This document shows, piece after piece, positions 1 through 11,200 of a DNA stretch of 64,000 nucleotides. The stretch is from Marchantia polymorpha subsp. ruderalis (taxonomy: Eukaryota > Streptophyta > Marchantiopsida > Marchantiales > Marchantiaceae): NCBI GenBank assembly GCA_037833965.1, contig AP031356.1, forward strand, positions 4,362,501 through 4,426,500, read 5' to 3'. The translations under genes were made by a program, and so were the position numbers. Within the stretch, counting starts at the first letter, position 1. Every line of letters begins with the position of its first letter. The notes under the pieces were generated by a model. That model had not been told where the DNA came from. It made no database searches and saw only the letters and a list, made by a program, of their open reading frames with translations.

Positions 1-231
1 CTAATTGTAATGAATGTTGATGTATTGTGCAATAAAATATTTTGCGAGGCAGAGAGTAGGAGGAAAGAGTAATGGGAGGTTCATATCCATCGTCTGCCTT
101 TGAAGAGTAGGACGTTGGAGTTGAGGTTGATTCTCATGTAGTATCTAGTGTTTGGTGGAAAAAATGAAGAAGACCGAGCTCCATATCCATCAATTATAAA
201 ATACAAGGACTTTGACGTAGATGATCTTCAT

Positions 232-284
232 ATGATACTCCATATGTGAATTCAACTCCGGTGAATTCACATATGGAGTATCAT
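232..284. repeat. perfect inverted repeat, 23-bp arms, 7-nt loop
   Basis: The arm at 232-254 is the exact reverse complement of 262-284, with the loop at 255-261. There is no mismatch, and the match stops abruptly on both sides. Confidence 0.95.
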
Positions 285-294
285 CTACATTTGC

Positions 295-326
295 TTCTCC
301 TACAAGCTGAGCTCCTTGTAGGAGAA
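295..326. repeat. perfect inverted repeat, 12-bp arms, 8-nt loop
   Basis: ttctcctacaag at 295-306 pairs exactly with 315-326. It lies only 10 bp from the 23-bp hairpin at 232-284. Confidence 0.9.
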
Positions 327-719
327 ATAAAGAGCACTTTGAGAGTCAGATCCATCAACTACCGGGGAAAAGTAGGATGATGGAGGCGATGAGTAGGAAA
401 AAATAGTACTTGGAGACTCATATTCATTAAATAACCTCAATGAAAAGTAAGAAAATGGAGGAGATGAGGAGTAAGTAATAGTAGTGAAGAACTCATATCC
501 ATCAACTGTCCTAAGTGGAGAGAAAGACAATGGCGGCGGCGAGGAGCAAGAAACAGTACTCGGAGTCTCATGCCCATAGGTTAACAGTAGTATGATGGAG
601 GTGAGATTGATTCTCCGCAATGCCCATGCTTGATGGAGGAAATTAACAAGTCGAAGCTTCATATCCATCTGGTGAAATTAAGAGAACTTAGACTCATATG
701 ATACTACATTTGTGCATTC

Positions 720-3692
720 AACATTATGCGAGAAAGAGTATTGGGAGTTTTACTTCCATCAATTACTAGAGGAGACTAGGACAATGACAGAGATGTTGAT
801 CATAGAAGGGATTGCGTAACAAATAAACAACATGAGAAACTTGAGTATTATTCTTGAACAAAAGGAACGGTCATTTAGTTGTGCGTTGAATTTTGATATT
901 TGGCTCCAGTTCAATTCATAAAGACTTGTACAATAACAATTTTTAATAATTTTCACAATAGTAGCTAAGAAAAATCATTTTCATCAAAATGAAACTAAAG
1001 AAAAATTGTAATAAATTTAAACAAAAATTTAGTATTAAAGTCCAACATTTTAGATTATTTTTAAAATGTCATTATCTAGCAAACCACAATAATTTTTAGA
1101 ATTTTGGAATTAATAAAAGATAAATTAAAAGTATACTTCATGATGAGGCTAAAATATTTCTATTTATTAAACAAAATGTTTTTTTCAATCTCTGAATAAA
1201 CAAATATCAATTTTGAATTGTAAAAACTTTAAATAAAAATTACGTATATGTGTGTATGAATGTATTTACTATGCATTTTGCTCTACATTGGTTTCATTAG
1301 ATTAGCATTTATACAATGTAAATATGATTTTATCAATTGATGAAAATTATTTTATTATAGGTCTAATAGTTAGATGAAATTATAAGTGTAAAAGTTGAAA
1401 TAAAATTAAATAATATAAATATTAATGTATAAAAATTAGTCATAAAATTTATGCACATCAATTTGCATATTTTATGATTCTAAACAAAATTTTTTCAAAC
1501 ATTCATCCTCAAATCTTCATTGTACATGTGTTATGGTTATGGAATTATTTCAATGTTATATAAAAATATAATATTTCTCTTGAAATCATGTCAGATGAAT
1601 TTCTTATAAATAGAAACATTTTTATTTATATATTTCAAATGTACATCAAATGATATGATATGTTATGATGACTAGTATTCAATTTCGGAGATAAAAATTA
1701 TGCGTAATGTGTGTAGGCCACTTTAAAAATAAATTATTGTCAAATTTTGTATTAAAATAAAATTTTCAAATAATGATCAAATTTCAAATTTCAAATTAAA
1801 AAGCAAAATTAAGAAATATATGAAAATCATTTTATGGTAGAATATAAGTTTTTATTTATTTTCTATTTTTCATATTTTATAATTATTTAATAATCTTTTT
1901 AAAAAAATTTATAAATCTGAAAGATCAATTTGTCTTAAAAACGTTCAATTATTTTTTGAAGTATTAATCTGATTTTTCTAACTGATTGAGTGGATTTTTG
2001 AAAAAGATTTTCCATTCATCATACACACAAGAGTATGTAAAATCTAAAAAACAACCATTTTGTAATATTCAGAATAAGGTAGTAATTAGTCATCGAGTTT
2101 GGAATGTTTTCTAACATCAAATTGTTATACTCGAAACGACAACCGATGCATGCATCGCGGAGAAAAAGGTTGACCTTGGTCTTCTGACATATACTACAGA
2201 GTACATCACAATGGAGAGCTCTTTGTGTGTAAGCCATTGGCTTCTTATACAATCCAAAGTGGTTTGAGAGCATTGCATCGGCATCATCAGTTGCACATTC
2301 TGTAGATCTAACATTGTTCAAGACAAGAACTGATTTTGAAGCTTATAGTTGTTAAAAACTTATTTTATTTTATTTTAAATTTCATTATTTATCTAAATCA
2401 TATTCATAATAAAAATATAAATCAGAACATTTATTTCATATAACCTTTGAAACATTAAATTGAACTCTTCTTAAATTATGATGTTTACTATATGAAATTT
2501 TATAATGAATTCTTTTCGATCAAATTATATTATTATGTATCTAAAGATACTTAAATCGGTTTAAAAAAATATCATGTAAAAGAATATAAATTTTATTTTA
2601 TTTTCATTCATTCAATCTTATCAAATTTTATCTTGCATCAATTTGTTTTAAAAGTACTGGAAATTAGATTTTTGAAAATAGATATAGTTGAACAGTTGTA
2701 AATGAGCATGTAAATAACTAGATCATTAATTTTGTGGTACTCTTAGATTTTAACCCAATTCTGATTCATTTTAAAAAGTTTTAGAAAAAATTAGCCAATT
2801 TTTTCTTAATTTCAGGAATTTTAAAGTAAAAATAAACAAATCAGTTTAAGTTGGTTATAAATTTTCATTTATTTTATCATATAATTTTTGTTTCTTTATT
2901 AAAATTTTGAATGCATCATGTTTTGGATTTGATTGAGTATATAGTCTCTAAACTTTTTCACTTACAAGTGATATTGAGATCTGGTTTCATGCTGGCTTCA
3001 TTTTGCAACATGTTTGATGTTAGAGGTGTGTAGCGTTTGATCTGTTGTTAAATTTGTGTCATTGATTTTGAGAGTGATATACATAAAAAAGAAGAAGTTA
3101 AATATGTCTATCTCTACACATTTAGAAAGTCTCTAGTTTTTGCGGGAATTGCTGTTACTAATCCTTATACATTCTTGTCACATATGTCATCAAAAGTAAT
3201 GTTGGATGAAATGTGAATATTACTAACACCACTAGGATCTGCAATAAGCCAGGTTCTTACTTTCATTTCACTTGCTTTGGATATACATTGAGGACTGGAG
3301 AATTGTAAACATTGTTGTTTAGGGAGTGTGTTTGACTTTATCATGATATAATAGGGGTATATATATATATATTATTGTATAATAATTCTATAGGCATCCA
3401 TTATCATTGAGTAGAAAAGAGCTCTGATTGATGATATTATGAAGAATGTGCATAAAGTAGATATCTTTGATGTGGTTGGCTACATAACGATTTATTGCAG
3501 AGGTGAAAAGTCCCATATTTTATTTAGGCCGCCTGGTTGGTCCTTTTCTTTCTTTTTTGGGTTTGGCTTTTGCTCTGTAACTTTCCTGCTTTTCATGGAG
3601 TAGCGTGGAGAGCACGATGAGGAGTCGACTGGATCCAGCTGTGATTGCTCGGGTCGTTACTAAGCTAAGCCACATTAATTTGTTATACCAAG
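720..3692. other. AT-rich spacer, no supported gene
   Basis: Long A/T runs dominate and no reading frame has convincing coding character. One slightly GC-richer island at 2019-2330 carries a minus-strand frame of 100 codons with a CSIC/CIGC cysteine pair; I do not recognise it and treat it as a possible gene or transposon remnant. A short TA run sits near 3358-3372. No RNA gene was seen. Confidence 0.6.
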
Positions 3693-3721
3693 TTCATGGA
3701 GGTCGAGTCGACCTCCATGAA
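3693..3721. repeat. near-palindrome, 14-bp perfect arms, 1-nt centre
   Basis: ttcatggaggtcga at 3693-3706 is followed by a single g and its exact reverse complement at 3708-3721. It lies about 120 bp beyond the 3' end of the tRNA-Val gene. Confidence 0.95.
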
Positions 3722-3838
3722 TAAGAGAAATATTGGACAGATATATGATACAGGGTTAGTGAGGGTATTCTGAGTAAGTGAGCTCACTAATCCAGCAGAC
3801 CGGAAGCCGTTGGAAGACGAGGAGGCCAAAAATTAAAA

Positions 3839-3912
3839 TGTTTCCGTCCAGGTTCGAACTGGAGACCTTCAGTGTGTTAGACTGACGTGATAACCAACTA
3901 CACCACGGAAAC
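3839..3912 (-). tRNA. tRNA-Val (anticodon AAC)
   Basis: The minus strand folds into a full cloverleaf of 74 nt. The acceptor stem is GTTTCCG/CGGAAAC with discriminator A, the D-arm region carries a box A-like TGGTGTAGTTGG, the anticodon stem is TCAGT/ACTGA with loop CTAACAC, and the T-arm is TCCAG-TTCGAAC-CTGGA (box B). The anticodon AAC reads valine GUU and, after A34 to inosine, GUC and GUA. There is no intron and no encoded CCA, as expected for a nuclear eukaryotic tRNA. T-rich sequence just past the 3' end (AAAATTAAAAA on the plus strand, about 3829-3838) can serve as the Pol III terminator. Confidence 0.95.
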
Positions 3913-5860
3913 TTGGTGGTAAATCATTAAAAGCTTTAAAACATAAAGGGAAAAATATTGTTTTTGGGATTACACAACATGCGCCAGAGGATACGAAAAC
4001 CCTCGGACACATACAGTCCGATATTCAACCTTTCTACCTTCGAAGTCACAGCATCTCTTCAGTCTTGCTCCACGCACTTTCTCCTTCCTTCACAAGACAC
4101 GTGGGAATCTCAAAAATAAAAAAATTTCTAGAAAATAGAATGGATAACTTCATCAAATCATAGAAGAATGAAAGGTTAAAGATAATACCATGTGGCTAAA
4201 TCCCAATAACATTATGATGGTAGCAATGACCTAATGCTTTAAAGGTTTACAATACTATGGAGATCAAACATTTCATGTGTGCTATATTTGCAACAAAATA
4301 TCTATGAACAAAGTGGTCATTGTCGTATGGATTGCACAAGTAAATGCTTTCTGCATTATAATGCAGACACCCGTTATCTTAAATAGGCTATTTTATATGA
4401 TAGATAAATGGAAATTACATTTCACAAATTATGATAATTACACATTCATTCTTTTACAAACCTCTAAAATCAACGTTATTAGTTCCATATAATTGGGAAA
4501 GCTAGATGGACGAAAAGCGAGACAATCTACATATTTAAGAACTTCTTTGTTGCCGCTCTGATTGCAGACCACAAAGAAGTGTTTAGAATCAATCTTCGAC
4601 ACTATTTTACACGTGGTATTTATTATCACAGCCTCTGCAACCTTCATCTCAATCTCACAAACCAAGTATAAATCAGCATTAACTTAAAAGATCTAGTTTA
4701 TTGCAATGTATACTATTGTTTATATACGTTTTAAGATCTATTCGTTATCTACTGCCATACCAAACAGCATATTGCCAAAAAAAACATTAAGAATGATAAT
4801 TTGATTTTTGATAGCATAACACCAAATTAATCATGAAGATGCAAATGACAAAGATCATATAAAGACAAATTTTCATGCTGATATGGATGGCATTCTGTCT
4901 ATAATCATGCATTTTTCTGGAAAACATTTGAATCAGACTATGTTGGTGGAAAAACACATGTTCGATCTCATAAACGTACATGAAAGCACACAATAATCTA
5001 TTAGTATATATCATATATGATAATCGTAGAAATATTGTTCAACGTACGTGATAGATTAAAATAATATAAAATTTTTGAAATACTTGATTTGTAAATTATA
5101 ATTATATAAAGATGATTTTTGAAACATGTGTATGAACATCATAAATTTTTTTAGTCTTATTTAAATCTTAAAACTAGATTTAATTCACAATTGTGAAACC
5201 TACTAGATTTTTTTTTCACTTCATAAATTTAATTGGTACTATACATTTTTTAATTACTAATAATAATTTTTTTCATCAATTTAAAATTTGTATTAAACTT
5301 CATAAATTTAATTGAACAAGTAGAAGTATTACTTTTTTTGGATTCAACATTTAGATTAATTTGAAATATCAAATGATAAAATGAGATGTTGTAATATTGA
5401 TGTTCACTAATATATATCATCATCCGAACATAATAATAAGCACACATTTGAAAGGCTAGATGGACCAATGTCATATTGGTAGATTATATTTCATTATATG
5501 AATTAATGATAAATACATATCAAGGCATAACTTCTGCATATGTGGATATTTTATTCTAAACTTTTAATATCCACATATGCAGAATTTAATTTCATAGATT
5601 TTAATGTGTCAAATCAGATCAAAAGATATTTCTTTCTTTTAATATATTTTATCAAAATTTTAATTTCTATTATATATATTTTTATCTTAAAAAATAGAAA
5701 ATAAATAAAATTCTATTAATTAAAAAATCATCATTCGTTGACAGAAAATGTAATCATTTCTATATGTAATATATATTCACCTTTCTCACAATATAGGTAT
5801 TCTTTTCATCATTAAATTATTTTAATTTTAGTATTTTTATTATAGACGAATAGAATAATA
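3913..5860. other. AT-rich spacer, no supported gene
   Basis: The first 200 bases upstream of the tRNA are mixed in composition; the rest is strongly AT-rich. A minus-strand frame at 4438-4665 (75 codons) lies in a GC-richer patch but matches nothing I know. A perfect hairpin at 5532-5584 is listed separately. Confidence 0.6.
5532..5584. repeat. perfect inverted repeat, 19-bp arms, 15-nt loop
   Basis: ttctgcatatgtggatatt at 5532-5550 matches its exact reverse complement at 5566-5584. The surrounding spacer is AT-rich. Confidence 0.95.
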
Positions 5861-8243
5861 TTCAACTTGAATTGTGACAATATCATCAAGACATTTTTCT
5901 TTCGACTCCGTGGCGGACTAATTATTTCTGTACTGAAATATTTCTATGGTATTGTACGTCTTGATGTCATGATGCCACGTAGTTCCAGTCCGCAGGGTGG
6001 AATAATGCCACGTGTTAAAGTCCAGCCTTATCTTGTAGAAGATACGCTTACTGAAGGAGAAGGGGAAAAATCAACGACATCGGAAAGGGAAAACAATTGG
6101 GATCGCGCTGGAGTCGTCGATCTCAAATTTACTCGCCCCACGAGTCTGGGAAGGAGCGTGTCTTCCTCCTCCACTCATTTCCTTCCCCTGCAGATTAGCC
6201 GGCGACGGGCGACCCCTACAACGGTGGAAAACCAGTGGATGCCCTTGAACGCCAGTCAACTTGGAACTCCTGCAGCCAGAACACGTAGTGTCCTCGGTCC
6301 CATTCCAAAGGCTCAACGGGGTTACTGGCTACTGCAGGTAAATCCTGGGAAAATCCGTAAGTTACTCAGATCAAACTTCAGCGGTTTGTCTTTCGTAGTC
6401 AGATGGCTGAGATGAGATGGCTGATCTGACGTCGCACATTCTTCTTCCGCCCCGTTGGATGATGACCGTATTCGCCGTTCGTTGTTGTCCTTGGGAGAGA
6501 GAGGCTGACTATGGGCGCAAACGCTCTATCTTTCCCAACCCCGCGCTACGCGCCGGTGTGAAAACGGTCACACGATTGTAGAGAAGACGAGAGGGGGACG
6601 AAGTTACTTTCCTGAACCTTGTGGGGGAGAATAATATTTGTTGCACTTCGCTTCCCCTCGCCTCGAATGGACAGAGAACCGGATTCTGCGCAATTCTTTC
6701 TTCTTCTTCTCCGACCGAGCGCGAAAGCGATTGAGCTCTCGTCTAATTGATTGGTTCACGGGCTCTGCTTCACTGCGAAGAAAAAGTGGCGGTGACTTTT
6801 CCAGTGAGAGGCCGAAGCGCGAAACTCACTAAAGGGAGAATTCGGTGACAAAAGCGACGAGAGAAAATTTCATCCTGCGATCCATTCACTCGAGTGGAAA
6901 AGCTGTTCGGTGTCACTGATCGAGAACTGCGACCCAATTTGATTTTATGCGTCTAATTGTACAGAGACAAATTCGCGCTTGGCTGCTCACCTTGGCATTT
7001 GGGAGCGACGGGGTATAGTATATGTCGAGTAGGTAGGTGCAGGACAGGCAGCTCCAGCTAGTGGACTTGAGGAGAATTTGCCGTGGGAAGCAGATAATCG
7101 GAATTGTCGAATTTCGGGGAAAAGACACCAGAGACTCAAAGTTGTCAGGTTTCAGAGTCTGTCAATTTGGAGCTTCCCGACGGTGGGGGAATTCTGAACA
7201 TCCGAGAGCTCACTGGAACGCAAGGAAGAAAAAAATGGTGATTGCGTTGAAAGTGAAGAGAAATGGTAGAGCGCGTCAGTCATCCTGCGATGATATACAC
7301 TGGTCTTGAGTGTACTGTAGTTGGCTGAATGGACGATCGAAGGAATCTCATACTTGGCCTGGAACCAAAGTAGGAAAGTTGTGTTGATTCTAAGCTCTGT
7401 GAAAATCGTCCTACTTGTAGATGGTGGAGATTGACTTCGACGGTCAATTTCTTCACTTCATATTGCCCAGACGTCTTGATTTGCAGTTCAAGGAGCAACT
7501 GTCTTGTCCATATCAGGGAGTACCGAGGAATTCAAACGGGCCAGAAAGATTTATGCAATCGGTCATATAGATAGATCTCTCTGGTCTCGGGCACTGGTGG
7601 GGAACCAGAAGGAAATTTCAGGATGGCAGGATCTATTTATCTCTTCGGGTCTCCTGTTTACTCTCACCAGTTGAACAAGAATGATGGCTCGCCTTCTCAA
7701 TATTTTTTTCTGGTAAAATTCTGAACTTCTTGCGAATCTGGTACAGAGCTAAAAACTTTTGCAAACGTATGCTAGCATCTCCTTCTATTTGTGTGAAACC
7801 TTCATGCAACAAATTTCTTTGGAGGAGGAAACGATCAATGCCGCTGATGGTTCTGCCGATGTCGATGAGATGTCTTCGATTCTTGAGAAATGGAGCAATC
7901 TGGATATTCAAAAATATTTTATTTCAATGTACTTTGCTGAGTGGAATTTCAAACAATGGACATGCTTTAGATGATAAAGAAATCGATCACCATCATCTAG
8001 AAATTGAATCCTTCACGACTGGCGTTTATCTTGTGTAAATCAAATAGCTCATTTGACACAAACAGTAACAGTATTAAAGATCATCTTCTATACCATAGGT
8101 TTTTTGAATTAGCAATCTCCTGCTACTGACAAGATTCAAAACCTGATATGTAATGTCGTGATTATGGAACACAGGACAAGCACAGAGGACCTAAAATTCA
8201 CCGTGGGATTTCCGGGGAAAAGAAGATAAAGCTACGCATCTCC
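5861..8243 (+). promoter_or_regulatory. GC-richer 5' flank of the KEA3-like gene
   Basis: Composition changes sharply from AT-rich spacer to a GC-richer block at about 5990, as at other gene starts in this window. It holds a CACGTG G-box at 6009-6014. A plus-strand frame at 5867-6415 runs into a good donor (CAG|GTAAAT) near 6335, and AG acceptors precede the first KEA3 coding exon (for example just before 8175), so a 5' untranslated or extra N-terminal exon is possible. Short frames at 7037-7309 and 7730-8038 show no recognisable product. The function is inferred from position. Confidence 0.4.
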
Positions 8244-11200
8244 ATGGATATGATCACTTACAGACATTACGATGCCAGCTCAAAGATTCAAATTTGCAGG
8301 AACAGAATAGGCAATTCCGTACCATTTTCGCCACTTCAAGGGCAGCTTAGTAGGATCACACGGCCTTCCAATCATTTGTCTTGTGCGATATTAAATAGGA
8401 GATTATCCAAGCACGAATCCAATTGGACACTTCATAGGACTGGCAGCCGGTCGGTGATAGTGAAGGCACAGGTGGAGCTAGCTGGAGGAATGGATGTCAT
8501 CGGTAACTTAGGACTGGATACATTGACTTTCCTCGCAGCAACCGTTCTAATTGTCCCTGCATTTAAGGCCATCAAACAAAGTCCGGTAGGTTTTCTTGGG
8601 CCCTTGCACCACACAATTATGAAACTGAACCTTCTTAAGTTTTATTTTGTTTGGAGGATTGGCTGTAATTTGTGTGAGTAGCGCATCATTTACATGTAAG
8701 AGGGTTTTCACTTTAAATATATCAACAATACATCTTGGGATATATTACTGACATTCCTACCGAGGCCAAATTGTGGCAATGTAACGGAACATTTACATAT
8801 TTGATCTCCAGGTTCGAACTCTTTCTCACTGACAACTGTGTGTTCTTTTCAGATCTTGGGATTTTTACTGTCTGGCGTCATTCTAAATCAACTTGGTTTG
8901 ATTCGAAATGTCACAGACGTTAAGGCATTATCAGAGTTGGGAATCCTTTTCTTGGTACAATTCTTGCCTTTCTTCGCATGAATGTCGTTTGATAACTGTT
9001 CAATCTGTATGATGTTTTTTCAGATGAGATCAAATGAAAAGTTTTCACTGTAAAAATGCCTGAACGAATGCAAAGGAAGAAATCTATTGAAAAACCTAAT
9101 TTCTTTGAGGTGTATCAGCTGTTTGAGATGGGACTGGAGCTTTCCCTCGCTCGCTTGAAAGCGTTGGCAAAGTTTGCCTTCGGTATTGGATTGGCCCAGG
9201 TTTGATTCCAGCTTTCCATGATGTTCTTTGGAGATTCAGATGTTTGATAAATTTATGATCAGAAAATGACGACTACGTTAGGTTGCAATTTCTTCTTTTA
9301 CTTGACATGATTGTCATTTCACAAGATAGCCCTTGCAATCCATCTATATAGTCTATCACTTGTTCTTCATGTGGAGCGCAACTGTTCTTTTACAGGTCTT
9401 CTTTTCTACCTTGGCTTTCACAGCTTTTGAGCTCCCACCAAATGGGGCAATAGGCACACAGCTTCTGGAAATTTTCTTTCACGCCCGACCTGCGCTGGTA
9501 AGCGAATTTCATCGACATTGAAGATTTCGTTACCAAGTATCCGGCGTATGTCAAGCAGTTTAAGATCGAGTACTTGTCGCATAGAATAGTATAGATCGAG
9601 TACTCCTGTAGGTGTACCCTAATTGTGGATCATTGATGTGAAGGTGTGATAAGTTTGCATAAGTTATCAGATAGTTAAAGAGACAAAGAGTATTTCATAA
9701 AAGAAGCATTTATTATCGCGAAGGAAAAAACGCTTGCTTGACTTTGGGTTTAAATAGGATGTATTATGAATGTTGCGGTAGGAATTGTCTAATTTGCACA
9801 CATCCAAACAAAAGCAACATTAAAACAAGAGGCTTTAGAGAAGAATTTTCCTTCGATGAACTTTTCTCTTAGATCAGCAAACGCACCATAGAACTAGGCA
9901 GTTAGTTCTTCATCAGCATAACAGTGGTCTCTTGAGTCCAATCCATCTGAAGTCCAGTCACTGAAGCCCAATCCATGTTCACTGACGGTTATGATCTGAT
10001 TCTTGTTTAACAAAAATTCAGGTAAACATCAGGAGTGTCGATGAAGCTGTTGTTATCGGAGCAGGGCTCTCTTTGTCTTCTTCCGCCTTTGTTCTCCAGG
10101 TGTGTTTTTTTATGCTCGAAATATGTATTGCTCATCTCCCTGTTTTCATTGCCTTAGTGATGAAAATGAAAAAAGTATGTCTATATGTGAGATGCTCCTT
10201 GTGAAATACTAATTTTTCGGGAATATGACCTTTGTGCAGCTTCTCGCAGAAAAGGGTGAGCTTCCAACCCGCTTTGGTTCAGCAACACTTGGTATACTAC
10301 TTCTTCAGGTTCGCTCTGACCACTTTTTTACCTCTTCATTAGTTCTACAAAGTGGAGTAATACGTGTGACTTTCTGAATCTGACTTCCCATAGCTGTTAT
10401 CTCTGCAATTGATTGTGATCCAAAAAATTATGAGGCTCTCATTCTCTTGAAATGTATCGACATCATGTACAAAATTCATATTAACTTGAAATTTTGATCC
10501 TTGATGTTGCATAAGTTTTTGTTTGACATAAGTCCAAGGTTGATTTGGGGTCTAGGGTCTCTTTCCAAAAGTCATTATTTCATTTTGTAAAAGACCATGA
10601 CCGTGAGATACTTCTCTCTTACACTCAGCTGAGATGAAATTTAAGTCTCTTACTGAGCACACCGCCTTGGTGAGAACAGGTTGTTGCAGAATCTAGGAGT
10701 TCTGAGATGTTTCTGTCCAGTGCTTCATATATGACCAGGAAAAGACCTCTTTATGCTGACTATTGGGTTTTCTTGCTCAGGACATTGCTGTGGTGCCACT
10801 GCTCGTCATCCTTCCCATTTTAGAAAGTGGGGTGAGTACCTATGTCTTTCATGACCTTTTCGTTCTTTGAATCAATTTTTAGATTGAGATGAAGCTGAAG
10901 CTGTAAAATGCTCTTTTGTTGTAGAATCTCGGACAAGAGAGCTTGTGGCCAAAATTAGCTGCTGAAAGCTTGAAAGCTCTTCTTGGCCTTGGAATACTAT
11001 CTTTCGGTGGTAGGTTCTTCTTACGAAGGATATTCGAGGTATGTTGTCTTTCCAAAAGTCATGATATTCTGCTGTAAAAGACCATGACCGCAAGATACTT
11101 CTCTCTTACACTCAGCTGAGATGAAATTCAAGTCTCGTACTGAGCACACCGCCTTGTTGCGAACAGGTTGTTGCAGACTCAAGGAGTTCTGAGGCGTTTG

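Larger units (their letters stand above)
1..719 (-). pseudogene. decayed proline/serine-rich (extensin-like) repeat sequence
   Basis: On the minus strand, positions 668 to 300 stay open for 122 codons and contain three imperfect repeats of about 26 residues. Each has a core like SSPP followed by a tyrosine/phenylalanine-serine stretch (SSPPPLSFSP, SSSPPFSYFS, SSPPSSYFSP), with a GYE/YES-type start to the unit. On the plus strand this shows as recurring GA-rich DNA with a repeated tcatatccatc word. The composition recalls hydroxyproline-rich cell-wall proteins, but I see no signal peptide and the repeat decays on both sides. I read it as a relic or a fragment of a gene starting outside the window. 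The family assignment is inference from composition only. Confidence 0.3.
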
